The notes under the pieces: generated by a model
The model's database searches: none
Told to the model about the DNA's origin: nothing
What the model saw: only the letters and a program-made list of their open reading frames with translations
Part shown: in pieces, positions 12,421 through 22,588 of the stretch
Layout: each line of letters starts with the position of its first letter
Numbering within the stretch: position 1 is the first letter of the stretch
Program-made: the position numbers and the translations under genes
Origin: Tenrec ecaudatus
Taxonomy: Eukaryota; Chordata; Mammalia; Afrosoricida; Tenrecidae
Direction: 5' to 3'
Length of the DNA: 64,000 nt
Assembly: GCF_050624435.1 (NCBI RefSeq)
Contig: NC_134548.1
Span: 124,513,583-124,577,582, forward strand

Positions 12421-12431
12421 ATAAAAGATAA

Positions 12432-12549
12432 AAGGGTGCCTGTAGAGTGGATTAGTGATTATGAGTTAGGCTAGTCACAATAAGGTCAGCAGTTCAAAAC
12501 CACTAGCCACTTCTCAGGAGAAAAGCAAGACTTAATTGTCATAAAGAGT
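12432..12549 (+). mobile_element. AfroSINE, 5' half (split by EIF1 retrocopy)
   Basis: SINE head with 'aaggtcagcagttcaaaacc', ending at 'cataaagagt' (12540-12549). The 3' half reappears at about 13797, after the EIF1 pseudogene. The break lies at the same SINE position as the L1 break at 1464. Confidence 0.75.
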
Positions 12550-13775
12550 AAGCAGGCTTGGAGTCCTAGTCACTGAACTGCTGAGACACTTAGTCACTAA
12601 GGATTCAGCAGCCTCCCCTTCCAGTCCCTTCGCTTCCCAATGCTCCATCCATTCCCTCTGCCTGCCTTCACTCGCAGCTGCCTTCTGCAGGCCCTTTCCA
12701 CAATCCAGAACCTCCACTCCTTTGACCCCTATGCGGATACAACTAAGGGTGATGACCTGCTTCCTGCAGGGCTGTGGATTATATCCGTATAAAAATTAAA
12801 CAGAGAAACACAGGAAGACTCTTACTACTGCCCAGGTGATTGCTGAGGATTATGATAAAAAGAAACTAGTGAAAGCATTTTAAAAGAAATTTGCCTGCAC
12901 TGGTACTGTGATTGAGCATCCAGCTACAGGGTCACCAGTACAAGAACATATGCCAGTTTCTTACAGAGATTAGACGGGCTAAGGACACCCAGCTGAAGGT
13001 TCATGGGTTTTAATTGCTTGTGGCTCACAGAAGCTTAAGTGAGGATTTCCTTGCAACGAATATAACATTTCCTTGTGTCCCTTGTCACAAGTTTAAAACC
13101 TCACAGCTTGTATGATGGAACCTTTTGGGGTCCACTTTTAACTTGGACTAGTGTAACTCCATGCAATAAACTGAAAAGAGCCATGCTGCCTAGTCTTGAC
13201 CCCCTTTATTGAAACTGAGGTCAAGCAGTAGGTACCTGGCAGCGCCTAGCCTGAAACAAAACCATAATATCATGTTTCAGCAAAGCCCAGAGCCTCAAGT
13301 CCTCAGATGGCTATGTCTGGCCCAAAGCTCCCCTGCCTGAAGGAAATGGAATCCACCACCTGGACAGCCCTCAGTGGGGAGGAAAGGATAAGGCAGCTGT
13401 GCCACTGGTAGCAAGAGAAAGATCCCCTGGTGTCTCTAACCTGACAAGGGGGCAGACCTTGGACATCACCCCCTTGCTTCTGATGAGGTGATAAGACACC
13501 TGGCTCTGCCAGAGGGGTCTTTGTTCTTCTTTGACCAGATAAACCCTAGCTAAGGGGTGTCCAAAGATCACCAGAATGGGAGAGCAATCTTCTATCAGAG
13601 TTAAACTTTTGACAAGGGGACACATTTCAAACAGATGTAGCACTTACAATTTAATAGCAACAGCTGCCCAATGCCATGTGAAGTAACAACTGGTTTCTTC
13701 CCCCTCCCCCTTCAGTTGTAATGTTATTTAATTCATTTAAACTCTTAAGTTAAATAAAACTTCTTTGCGGGGGGT
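12550..13775 (+). pseudogene. EIF1: EIF1 processed pseudogene
   Basis: Intronless, decayed copy of the mRNA for eukaryotic translation initiation factor 1, the small SUI1-family protein that guards start-codon selection on the 40S ribosome. The coding part runs from about 12695 (start codon lost) to the stop at 13011-13013. Recognisable pieces are IQNLHSFDPYAD, KGDDLLPAG and, after a frame loss, KKKLVKAF, then a TAA in place of a lysine codon, then KKFACTGTVIEHP, and finally AKDTQLKVHGF before the stop. Frameshifts lie after the LLPAG region and after the IEHP region. The 3' UTR follows with 'caagtttaaaacctcacag' and 'gcaataaactgaaaagagcc'. A final AATAAA lies at 13753-13758. No poly-A tract remains; a G-rich run follows instead. 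EIF1B is less likely because the C-terminus is the EIF1-like AKD.QLKVHGF. It is flanked by two halves of one AfroSINE, so it inserted after that SINE. Confidence 0.92.
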
Positions 13776-13793
13776 GGGAGGGGGGGAGAGGGG
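13769..13793 (+). repeat. G-rich run after EIF1 retrocopy
   Basis: Four G runs of three or more separated by loops of 1-3 bases, so it could form a G-quadruplex. It sits where the pseudogene's poly-A tail would be expected. Confidence 0.7.
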
Positions 13794-13796
13794 ACG

Positions 13797-13890
13797 ACAG
13801 TTTTGGGAATTCACAGGGGCAGGTCTGCCCTCTCCCATAGGGTTGCTATGAATCACCATGGACTCAATGGCAGTGGGATTTTCTTCTTTT
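13797..13890 (+). mobile_element. AfroSINE, 3' half
   Basis: Starts 'acagttttgggaattcacag' and ends 'gactcaatggcagtggg'. It completes the SINE begun at 12432. Confidence 0.75.
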
Positions 13891-14117
13891 TTATAGTGGA
13901 TTAACCTGAAAAACACCACTTTAAGTAAATTATCAAATGCAACATAACCAATAAAGAAGCAGAAAGAAACTTACTAATTAGCTGCAGTTCATGATCTTTG
14001 AGAGGGTTCTGAATAAGTAAAGAGCAACTCCACTGCACAGTTGGAGAAATTCGAGTATAGATTCTGGTGTTCCTAGGGACACTTAATATATAATGGACTT
14101 TCAGAAGAATAAACACA

Positions 14118-14436
14118 ATAGTCTAATTGAAGTACAGGCAGAATGCTCCTTAAAATTGAGAATGCCAAGACTCTGTCTCATGTACTTTGGTCTCATTTCC
14201 AGAAAGGATCAGTCCCTGCAGAGGACATAATTCTTGGTAAACTGCGGCTCAGTGAGAAGGAGGAAGACCCTCAAAGAAATGGAGTGGCATGTTCCTGACG
14301 CTCACATTGGGATCACATACAGCAACACGAGTATGAATAATACAGACTGGGTAAAGTTATGCTCTGCTCCACACAGGGCTGTTATGAATTGGAGCTGAGT
14401 TGATGGCACGCAATAACAATATATGATTGTACCAAT
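14118..14436 (+). mobile_element. BovB/RTE LINE 3' end
   Basis: Sense BovB tail with 'ggatcagtccctgcagagg' and 'ggaggaagaccctcaaag', ending 'gttgatggcacgcaataac'. Confidence 0.85.
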
Positions 14437-14449
14437 GCTAAATTTTCAA

Positions 14450-14624
14450 AATTTGATCATTGTACTCTAGTTTTGTAGAAGAAGGTCCTTATTTTTACGA
14501 GACACATGTTGTTATTTAGGTGTAAGGTATTATATATGCAACTAACTCTCAAATAGTTCAGGAAAAAACCCTGCTGAGGTGTCTATGTCTAGACAGAAAT
14601 ACACATGTGGTAAAATGTTAAAAA
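14450..14624 (+). mobile_element. Possible ancient L1 3' UTR, part 1
   Basis: Includes 'ttatttaggtgtaaggtatt', which resembles the flank 'gtttaggtgaaaggtatc' at 15138-15155. A later tract, 'gggtttgaaaatttccaaat' at 15191-15210, looks like the extreme 3' end of an old L1. The MITE and SPIN lie between them. Confidence 0.4.
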
Positions 14625-14627
14625 TAG

Positions 14628-14967
14628 TACTGTTTCCCGAAAAGTAAGACACCCCCTAAAATAAGGCCTACTTGCACTTTTGCCTCTAGCTGAAATATAA
14701 GGCATACCCCCGAAAATAAGACCTCCCCCAGAATAAGCCCCCCCAGAAGTTACTGTAACTGTGGACGCTGCCACGCAGCTCACTGTTGTCTGCAGCGCAG
14801 CCAGAGCAGACTAGAAGTGTGAGTTCTCTTTTAATAAAACAATAAGCAATAAATGTGTACCGTATTCTTCATGGAAAAATAAGACATCCCCTGAAAATAA
14901 GACCTAGTGCTTCTTTGGGAGCAAAAATTAATATAAGACACTGTCTTATTTTTGCAGGAACAGAGTA
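14628..14967. mobile_element. Palindromic MITE with repeated 'gaaaataagac' motifs
   Basis: About 340 bp with imperfect terminal inverted repeats. The left end is 'ctgtttcccgaaaagtaaga' and the right end is the complement of 'ctgttcctgcaaaaataaga'. The motif 'aaaataagac' or 'aataagac' recurs on both sides (about 14700-14720, 14875-14910, 14930). It has no coding capacity, so it is a non-autonomous DNA transposon. The superfamily is not resolved; flanking TA/TAG traces leave Tc1/mariner-like and others open. A SPIN element lies 12 bp beyond it. Confidence 0.7.
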
Positions 14968-14979
14968 GTTAGTTTAGGT

Positions 14980-15137
14980 CAGTGGTTCTCAACCTTCCTA
15001 ATGACACGACCCTTTAATACAGTTCCTCATGTTGCTGCTCATCACTGTAATTTTTCAACTGTTATGAATCGGTCGACTCCTGTGAAAGGGTCATTTGACC
15101 CCCAAAGGGATTGCGACCCACAGGTTGAGAACCACTG
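14980..15137 (+). mobile_element. SPIN non-autonomous hAT transposon
   Basis: 158 bp. Left terminus 'cagtggttctcaaccttcc' and right terminus 'caggttgagaaccactg' are inverted repeats of each other. The inner part has 'cacgaccctttaatacag' and 'tgacccccaaagggattgcg', diagnostic of SPIN. It is flanked by a perfect 8-bp target duplication 'gtttaggt' (14972-14979 and 15138-15145), as expected for hAT. It has lost most of the central sequence seen in the copy at 25142. Confidence 0.96.
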
Positions 15138-15145
15138 GTTTAGGT

Positions 15146-15230
15146 GAAAGGTATCAGGATGTTCATTGTAATTCTCTCGAAGTTATTTTGTGGGTTTGAA
15201 AATTTCCAAATTAAAAATGATAGCGTAAAA
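15146..15230 (+). mobile_element. Possible ancient L1 3' UTR, part 2
   Basis: Contains 'gttattttgtgggtttgaaa' and 'aattaaaaatg', like the terminus of old L1M elements. It would continue 14450-14624. Confidence 0.4.
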
Positions 15231-15379
15231 ATGAAAAAGTCAAAAGCTTAAAACCATATCTCCCATTCTTCCTTGAAAGCGTCTAATATGCTTTGCTGTA
15301 GCTCGTGTCTGTAGCTGCGTGTCTGAAGGAAGAAAGGGATGGATGGCTGGATCAACAGCTCAGAGTGCAATGTCCTCAC

Positions 15380-15560
15380 TTAGAGTTCAGGTTCTGTCAT
15401 CAACTTGTCATTTCCCTTGGGTTTTCTCATGGGTCAAATAGGGGGTGATAATACCTCTTTGCCCTGCCTGCTTTATAGGGCTGTTGTGAGGATTAAATGA
15501 GATAACAGATGGGAAAGTATACTGACAAGGGGAGAAGTGCTATTGAAATTCAGAACACTG
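15380..15560 (+). mobile_element. MIR
   Basis: Classic MIR 3' half: 'ttctcatgggtcaaataggg', then 'agggctgttgtgaggatt', then 'aaatgagataacag'. Confidence 0.85.
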
Positions 15561-16407
15561 TTACTGTTGTCCTCTTAGTCAGGATGTTTGCACACTGGCC
15601 ACTACCAAATCCATTGCTGGAAACTGACAACTACTGATTTGCACATTCTGGATGATGTGCATTTACCACTTTGCTTTTGAAATCTCTCTGCTCTCTGACA
15701 TGGGTATCCTGATATGATTGATGGCTCTCACAGGCTATCATTAGCACTGAAAGAGACCACTGGCATCCAAGAGGATTCTGCCACATGCCTGCTTTCTGGG
15801 CAGTAGTTCTGCATATTTTCCATTTGAGTCAGGGGTAAGAGGCCTGGGTAAATCAAGTGTAACCAGAGAAGATAGTGAGCAAGAGGAAGATTGGGAAGAG
15901 AGAACGGAAGATAAGATACCAGGGGCATGAAGAGACTACGTGATATACTTTAAGGAAGAGGACCAGAAAGTCCTGACCTCCAAGTGTTCTGATTTTTCAG
16001 TAGAACAACTATTTACCACAGACTTTTCACCAATTTTCCATGTGGTTAAGGATGAGAAAACTGCCAAAATATTAGTGTCTCTCATTCATACATTTTAGAA
16101 AGATTCAAGTGAGTTCTGCTTCAGTAATCATTACAGGGAGCAGGAATCACTTTTGCGTGTGTTTAATGTTGAGTCTATATTCATGGCATAAAAATATAGC
16201 GTAGTTAATCCAAAGCAATCTTGTGGTCAAAAATATTAAGACTGCTCAACTATTTCAGAAAGGAAAACCAAAAGCAGAACTGAAATCACATTCATTCACT
16301 ACAAGCCCTGTCTCCTGTAGGTTTGGAGAAGCAAACCACATATTTGACCTTAGTGTTCACAGTTGAACAGGGTTTACGAGGTGGAGCCTCTGATATACAC
16401 AGTGACA
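15561..16407. other. Unique sequence
   Basis: Nothing recognised. Confidence 0.4.
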
Positions 16408-16590
16408 TAAACAGTTGTTGTCAAGATACTCTGACTCATCCTGACCCCAGTGTGTCAGAGCAGAACTTTCTTCCTCAAGGATCTCATAGGTGGATTCATC
16501 AGCCTTTCATCCAAGGGGCCTTTGTATAGGCTTCCACCTCCCACCTTTCACTTTTCAGTCAGCACCTTAACCATTAGCAGCAAAGTGTGT
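16408..16590 (-). mobile_element. AfroSINE/RTE-tailed SINE, old subfamily
   Basis: Starts 'gttgttgtcaagatactctg' and has 'gtgtgtcagagcagaactt'. It ends with 'cagtcagcaccttaaccatt', the complement of a SINE tRNA-like head. Confidence 0.65.
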
Positions 16591-16617
16591 AACCATTTAA
16601 AGCACTTACCATAAATA

Positions 16618-16790
16618 GGCGTTGTTAGGTGCCCAGCTATTCCAAATTCATAGCAATGGGATGTTATTGGTTTGCACTTACTGCAACTGCATGGACACCC
16701 TAATGCAACACGGCCCATTTCTTTGCCATCTGCACAAGCACTGCTCACTTTGAGTTCAGTGTTGCAGCCTCTGGGTCAAAGAGTAGAGAT
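16618..16790 (-). mobile_element. BovB/RTE LINE 3' end, diverged
   Basis: Has 'gcgttgttaggtgcccag' at the antisense start and 'gagttcagtgttgcagcc' inside, matching other BovB 3' ends here. Confidence 0.65.
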
Positions 16791-16859
16791 GGAAAGATAT
16801 CTACATTTTCAATGATCCTATCATATAAATAAAGGTTGAACGTATTCTAAATACAAAAT

Positions 16860-17205
16860 AAAATACCTTAGGGTGTATCTCTGATGTCTATTAGAATTGG
16901 GGGTAACCCTCTTGAAGTTATCTGATATGTTTCTTCCCCTCTTTATTGATAAATGAAACACAGGATTGGTAAACCTATGAGGAAAACAAGTAAAATAAAA
17001 GTTTGGGGTGGGGTACAGGGGTAGTTGTGGGGGGTGCGGGGGCTTAAATGGGAGTGTCAAGGAGTCCAGGAAGAAAAAGTATGTTTGGAAACTCTGGAAG
17101 CAATTGTACAATTCTGCTTGACGTGATTGGTATGATATGACATATATATTAACTCACAAGTAACAATAAATTTAAAGAAAACACACAATAATATAGATCT
17201 AGAAA
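16860..17205 (+). mobile_element. Divergent L1 3' UTR, copy 1
   Basis: Contains 'gtcaaggagtccaggaag' and 'agcaattgtacaattctgct' near the end, shared with 17210-18075. The G-rich tract at 17005-17042 fits the polypurine tract of L1 3' UTRs. Confidence 0.6.
17005..17042 (+). repeat. G-quadruplex-type motif in L1 3' UTR
   Basis: Five G runs of 4-6 bases with loops of 1, 4, 7 and 3 bases, which meets the usual G4 pattern. Confidence 0.8.
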
Positions 17206-17209
17206 TGGG

Positions 17210-18075
17210 TTTGGGGCTCACACGGAATCCTGGCTCCAACTTAAAAACAATTAATTCTTTCCTCATAGCCCTGTTCTGTACTCTCCCTCAGGAAGGGAAC
17301 ACGGAAAATACAGGTGCAATTGCAAAATATGGCCAAGGAATTAGATGGTGCCCGGCTAACAGATACAATAGCATCTGGAATTTTAAAGGCTTGTCTCCAA
17401 ACAAGCAGCCATCTAATAGAGATGGCAACTAAGTTCACAGGGAAGAAATAAGTCACAGAAGGATTATCAATCTTATCATTCCAAGTTGAAGGAGGGATTA
17501 GTAACAGAACCTAAATTGTAAGAATTTGATTTGCAGAAGGCTAGGGGATGATAGTGGGAGCCTAAGATTCATTTGTGGGAACTCCATAGGAAATGTATCA
17601 GTGATCTCCCTTTAATCACAGCTGAGGGATGAGAGGAGAGTGGTTACAAAACACAGTGCATTGGAGACATGAGTATAGAAGATTAAAGGCACAAATCTGG
17701 CTTGAACAGCTAAAACTTTATCAACGGAACCACCTGGATGCATCCTGGAGCTGATCTGGTTCCCAACATTATCTGCAGTTTTGTTTGTGTTCCTTCACAG
17801 TAGGGTGCATCGCGGACATGTTATGTCGTTGGAGGTCACACCCCTGAAGCTGTGTTTTTCTGTTTCCATATATGAAACCTAGTATTCATGAACCTACACA
17901 GACAGCAAGTAGAATAAGGGTTTTGTGGGGGTGGGGAGAACAGTGGTGGGGTGGGGTAAAAGGGAAACAATGTCAAGGAGTCCAGGAAGAAAAAGACTGT
18001 TTTGAAACTGTGGCAGCAATTGTACAATTCTGCTTGATGTGATTAAACTATGGATTGATATGATGTATAAAGGGC
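17210..18075 (+). mobile_element. Divergent L1 3' UTR, copy 2
   Basis: Has 'tagatggtgcccggctaac' and 'gcatctggaattttaaaggc', matching the younger L1 3' UTR family. A G-rich tract follows at about 17926-17957. The end has 'agcaattgtacaattctgct', shared with copy 1. No reading frame of note. Confidence 0.65.
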
Positions 18076-18149
18076 ACCTAACAACAGACAAAGAAACTAA
18101 CAAACAAAAACCAGAAAAAGCTCCACAGGGTGATGCTTTCATAGTATGC

Positions 18150-19290
18150 ATTTCATTTTTTTCCCCAATAGGTGAGCATTGATCACACAGTGGCCTCACC
18201 TGGGAAGGTTCTCTCTGGTCACAGTGAATTTTTTCATAAAAGCAGTTTTGCTCGAACCTCATTTTGGGGGCTGGCCAATTTCAGAGAACAGTGTATGGCT
18301 GTGAAATTTTGTTTCTGGCTCAGGAAAAAAAAGCCACAGAAACATATGTGATGTTGAACACAGCTTACAAGGACAGCACTATTGGAAAAACTCAAGTGTA
18401 CGAGTGGTTTCCTCATTTCAAAAAGGTGAAATGTCGATTGATGACAAGCCTTGTTCTGGATGTCTGTCAACTTCATGTACGCACCAAAATATCCACAAAA
18501 TTAGTGCAGAGTATTTTACTGGAAGATTTGGGAATGAGAATTTGTGTCTCAGGTTCAGCCTGACCAGGAAAGAGTGTTGGGTAGAAAACATGCCGTGCTT
18601 CGGAAGAACAGCTCCGAAGCGACTCAGAAAAGTTTCCAAGTTCTTTACTGGTAATGACACATTGTGCTATTCTTATGACCCCGAAAGCCAACATCAATCA
18701 GAATGCCATCGTCATCTTGCCCACAAAAAGCTCATCAAGAGAAATCAAAGATCAAGATGATGCTCATTTGATCTTTTGATGTGAGGGAGGTAGTGCATAC
18801 GGAGTTAGTTCCACCAGGTCATACTGTTAATCAAGCTTTCTATTTAGAGGTTCTGAAAAGATTGCATAACAGTGTGCAACCTAAAAAAAGGCCTGATTTG
18901 TGGCAGATTCACTGGTTTTGCCACCATGACAGTGCACCTGCTCACACAACCATCTTAGTGTGCCAGATTTTTGTCAATAAACAGCAGGCCACGCTTGCCC
19001 TACATACCTGACTCTCCTGACTTTGCTCCATGGGACTTCTTTTTGTTTCTGAGAAAGAAGAGGGACATGAAAGGATAGCAATTTCAACACATAGAAGAGG
19101 TGAAGGGTAAAAAAAAAAAAAGAAGGGAGGTGTTGTCAGTCATCCAAATAGATAAAGTTTGAAAAAGTTTCCAAGAATAGAATTGCAGATTTGACAAATG
19201 TATTAAGGGTAATGGAGAGCTCTTTGACGGTGATAAAGTTTCTTTGTATATACATTTTTTAAAAATACCTAGCTTTGAAAAAGAAAAAAT
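18150..19290 (+). mobile_element. Mariner (DD34D) transposon, dead
   Basis: Encodes a broken mariner transposase. Recognisable parts are 'LNTAYKDSTIGKTQVYEWF' and 'SIDDKPCSGCLSTS' (about 18353-18480, the N-terminal helix-turn-helix), then 'EDLGMRICV' and 'YDPES'. After a frame break come 'PPGHTVNQAFYLEVLKRLH' (about 18811-18867) and 'CHHDSAPAHT' (about 18918-18948), followed by SPDFAPWDFF in another frame. These carry the second and third catalytic aspartates. The first catalytic region reads TGNDTLCYSYDP, where GDETW is usual. Several stops and frameshifts make it inactive. Same family as 37368-37785. The outer 5' end is uncertain. Confidence 0.9.
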
Positions 19291-19375
19291 ATCCATTTTT
19301 TGAAAAAAGAAATTCCTAGCTTTTTGAAAAAAAAACCTAGCCTTTGAAAAAGAAAAAAAAAATCCATGTATCTCC
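19255..19375. repeat. Short tandem repeat of the mariner 3' tip
   Basis: The unit 'cctagctttgaaaaagaaa' and close variants occurs three to four times (about 19268, 19315, 19348), as if the terminal 30 bp of the mariner was duplicated locally. Confidence 0.7.
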
Positions 19376-19419
19376 CAATTAATAATATATATTTTTAGAA
19401 AGAACACACACACAAACCC

Positions 19420-21034
19420 GAATCACCCTACAAGAATTGTCTGCTGCCATTCATCTATTTAATTTTTATAAATGACTTCAGATCCCAGTCTATTCTCTGG
19501 CTACTCTGTAGGTCAGCTTTGTCAAATTTTCATTTATACAGTAACCAAGTTAGACAAATTAGGAGACCATCCATTTAACTTAGCAGAAATTCAAGATAAC
19601 TGGGTTCTTTCTTCTCTTTGTGATATTAGAAAACTGTAACACAAATGTTCTTAGATTCTTCACCTGATTCAGTCTTAGGGCCATTCTCATGATCAGATAC
19701 AGAATTGCTATCACAGGAAAATATTATTGCTTTTCATTAACTTTAGGCCTGAATGCAATACTTATCTCTTGTCCAGAAAACATTACATCTGAAAGTAAAC
19801 CAGAAAAAGGAACCAGCAATATAATAAAAAACAACAACACAGTGTGGTTTTCAATCATGACCAAATCAACACCTGAGATGTTAAACAGCACTCAAATCAA
19901 ATCTCCACGTAGCTGAAGAGTACAGCTTACAAGAAAGTTTCGAGCCTGGCAAAGAGCACCTGCCACAATGCCACGGTTCATTTTTCTCTGGCACCATTAA
20001 TTGAGCCCATAATAGCAAAGAATGACAGTAGTCTTGTCAATAACCACCAGCAGGGGAACAAGAGCCACACAGTGCTTATCCAGGCATGCTGGGCCCTATG
20101 CTATTTCTAAATGTGAGCTTTTATCAAATATTTTTTTAAAATGTGACTTGATGTTTAATTTTTAGTACATGGGAGATCACATGCAAGGAAGAATGAATTG
20201 GGAGAAATAGTGAAGGTCTATTAGTCAATAATAAGGAGCATTTTCCCATGATGAAGCGTTTCTAAGGAGCTTGATCTTTCTCATAACCATATTTTGGACT
20301 AAGTTACTGCAGATAGAGCATAGTGCAATTAAATAATTTGCTCCTTAAAAATAATAGACAAAACCTGCTTATGTTTGTTGAGATTCAAGGAAGATCCATC
20401 TCTCTAGCATGTAGAGAATTCTTGAGTGTTTTCCAATATGATGAAAGAATAAAAGAAACCATAATGGAAATAAATAAACACATCTATGATCAAAGGTGGG
20501 AAGATATTGATGCTAATGGACTGGACAGCATGGATGCCTGCTAGTTGGAGTCAATATAGTAACAACTTTAATTATTACTAATAAAATCCATCTCAACTGT
20601 GGAATTAGATAGCTCAAGGTATATGTTGAACTTCCCTCTATGAATAAGAAATCACCTTTTAAACATTACCTACCACAGTTTGTAAGACAAGTCAGTGGTT
20701 TTTGCCAGTGGGAAAAGAGTTATTAGCTTGCCTATCGATTTGGGTTGTCATGGGCTGGGCAACCCAAGAGCAGAGAAATGTAAATCTCCATCATTGTTTT
20801 CATTCTTGTTGACCTGGAAAGCAGGAGGAAAAAAGAAATAGAAGCATAGGAGGATTTCCTACCTGTTTGTGTTCTAGAGGAGAGGACGGAACAATATCAT
20901 AAAACTACATGAACCCATGAACAAGCCATCTCACAAAGATAACTCTGAGTACACATATCTCTATCTGTGACAGTCACTGACATAGAAGCTTTGTCGAAGC
21001 CACCATTCCTGTCTTCAATGGGCACGTCCTCAAC
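19420..21034. other. Unique sequence
   Basis: No gene or clear repeat. Short open frames at 19689-19916 and 20323-20544 have no recognisable protein features. Confidence 0.45.
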
Positions 21035-21165
21035 CCACTGCCATTGAGTTGATTCCAACTTACAGTGACCCTAAAGGGCAAAACAGAATGGCCCCTTCAG
21101 GTGTTTGCATCCGGCCATGTTTAACGGAGAAGAGGGCCTTGGTGCTGTCCTGCAGAGCCGCGGGG
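21035..21165 (-). mobile_element. AfroSINE, antisense, partial
   Basis: Has 'ccactgccattgagttgatt' and 'cttacagtgaccctaaagg'. The head part is rearranged. Confidence 0.75.
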
Positions 21166-21987
21166 AGTTGACATGCTGACCTGGCTCTTGCTGTCCACTC
21201 CTCATCACCAAGGCCTCACGATATCTGTACAGTTACTTCAAAATAATTATAGAAAAATAACGAGGAAGCAAATATGGCAACATGTCACTAAGTGTAAAAT
21301 CAACATAGTTGATTGTTCATTGAAAGGTTGGAGTGCACCAAACCGTGCCTCAGAAGAGGCTCCTGAAAAGTCCGCCACGGTGACGCCTCTGGAGCACAGC
21401 TGTCCACTAGCACCGGGATGGAGTTGCCAGGAGTTGGAAGAGACTATATGACAACTGGGAAACAAATGCTAAGTAAATGGATGTTCCTTATATTCACTTG
21501 AATTTTCTGTCTTCAAACTTTTATAATGAAATGGCAAACATTCTTTTGTTTTCCAGTTCAGATATATAGGGGGGGGGGCGGGAATCGAATCGAAATCAGA
21601 AAATGAAAAAAAAATGCCTGAAAGAGGACATTTTGAAAGGTTTTACTTTTACTTTGGAGTTCTCATACTTGTGGAAGCTAAGCTAGTTTTGCCTTATAGT
21701 TTATTGATTGCTTGGCTGATTGTTATATGTCTTGTGCTGAAGCGGATTTACGGAGATTTGAACAATTTAATGAATAAAATATATTTACAAGGACGAGAGG
21801 AAGAAATCACACCATGCAAATGAGAAAACATTTGCCCTTATGAGAGGAGGGCCAGAGAGAGAACTTTAAATTGACTGGCAGCAACGTGAAGAGGAAAACA
21901 CTCATATAACACTTATTTTTTGGGGGGGACGATTAGCACTAGAAAAAAATCACAATATTACTGTGGTTAAAATTAATAGAGTCTCAG
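21166..21987. other. Unique sequence
   Basis: Nothing recognised except a G-run at about 21570-21583 and another at 21922-21929. Confidence 0.4.
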
Positions 21988-22172
21988 GAGTCCTGGTTGT
22001 GTAGTGGTTGTGTGTTGGGTTGCTAGCCACAAGGTCATCAGTTCGAAACCACCAGCAGCCACTCAGGAGAAATATGGGGATTTCTACTGTAAATAGTTCC
22101 AGTTTCAGAAACTAGCAGGGGGTCACTATGAGTCGGCATCGACTCAATGACAATGAGTTTGGTTTGGTTTGA
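21988..22172 (+). mobile_element. AfroSINE, full length
   Basis: One of the best preserved copies: 'aggagtcctggttgtgtag', 'catcagttcgaaaccaccag', 'gtcactatgagtcggcatcg', 'actcaatgacaatgagtttg'. It shows the internal Pol III A and B box regions, but nothing here says it is active. Confidence 0.9.
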
Positions 22173-22174
22173 GA

Positions 22175-22290
22175 TCATATGTGTTAGACATAGTTCTAAG
22201 CAGTTTTCATATATGCTTTGATTCTTTATGATTGTACAAGTGAAGAAATTGAGGCTTAGGGAGATTAAGTGTCTGGTCAAAAGTTAACCT
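22175..22290 (-). mobile_element. MIR, diverged
   Basis: Contains 'tgaagaaattgaggcttagg', the typical antisense MIR core, followed by 'gagattaagtgtctggtc'. Confidence 0.55.
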
Positions 22291-22299
22291 GGCTAGTGG

Positions 22300-22588
22300 T
22301 GTACATTAATGGTTCAGTGGCAGAATTCTCTTCTTGCAAGTGGGTGACGTAGATTCAATTCCCAGTCAGTGTAGCTGATGTGTATTGTGGTGATACTGAA
22401 CAGGTCTCAGCTGAGCTTCCAGACTAAGACAGAGTAGGAAGAAAGCCCTGGCAAGTGACCTCTGAAAATTTATAGATCATAATCGTGGAATCTTAATAGA
22501 TCATGGGAATGGCACATGACCAGGCAGCCCTTTACTCTGTTGTGTCATAAATCAAGGGCCAGCTCTGTGCTGACTAACAGCAAGCATC
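22300..22588 (+). mobile_element. SINE with tRNA-Gly-like head and RTE-like body
   Basis: The first about 72 bp (22303-22374) align with tRNA-Gly: 'atggttcagtggcagaattc' (A box) and 'tagattcaattcccagtc' (B box). A body follows with 'gagcttccagactaagacag' and 'gatcatgggaatggcacatg', known from afrotherian RTE-mobilised non-autonomous repeats. It ends 'gctgactaacagcaag', echoing the BovB end. The tRNA part is not a working gene: the anticodon arm is altered and it is fused to the SINE body. Confidence 0.8.

Noticed and set aside
18264..19011. Domesticated mariner transposase gene
   Set aside because: Several frameshifts and stops separate the domains, the first catalytic region is altered, and no splice or promoter context supports a rescued gene.
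22303..22374. tRNA-Gly gene
   Set aside because: It has A- and B-box-like sequences, but the anticodon arm is altered and it runs straight into a SINE body.
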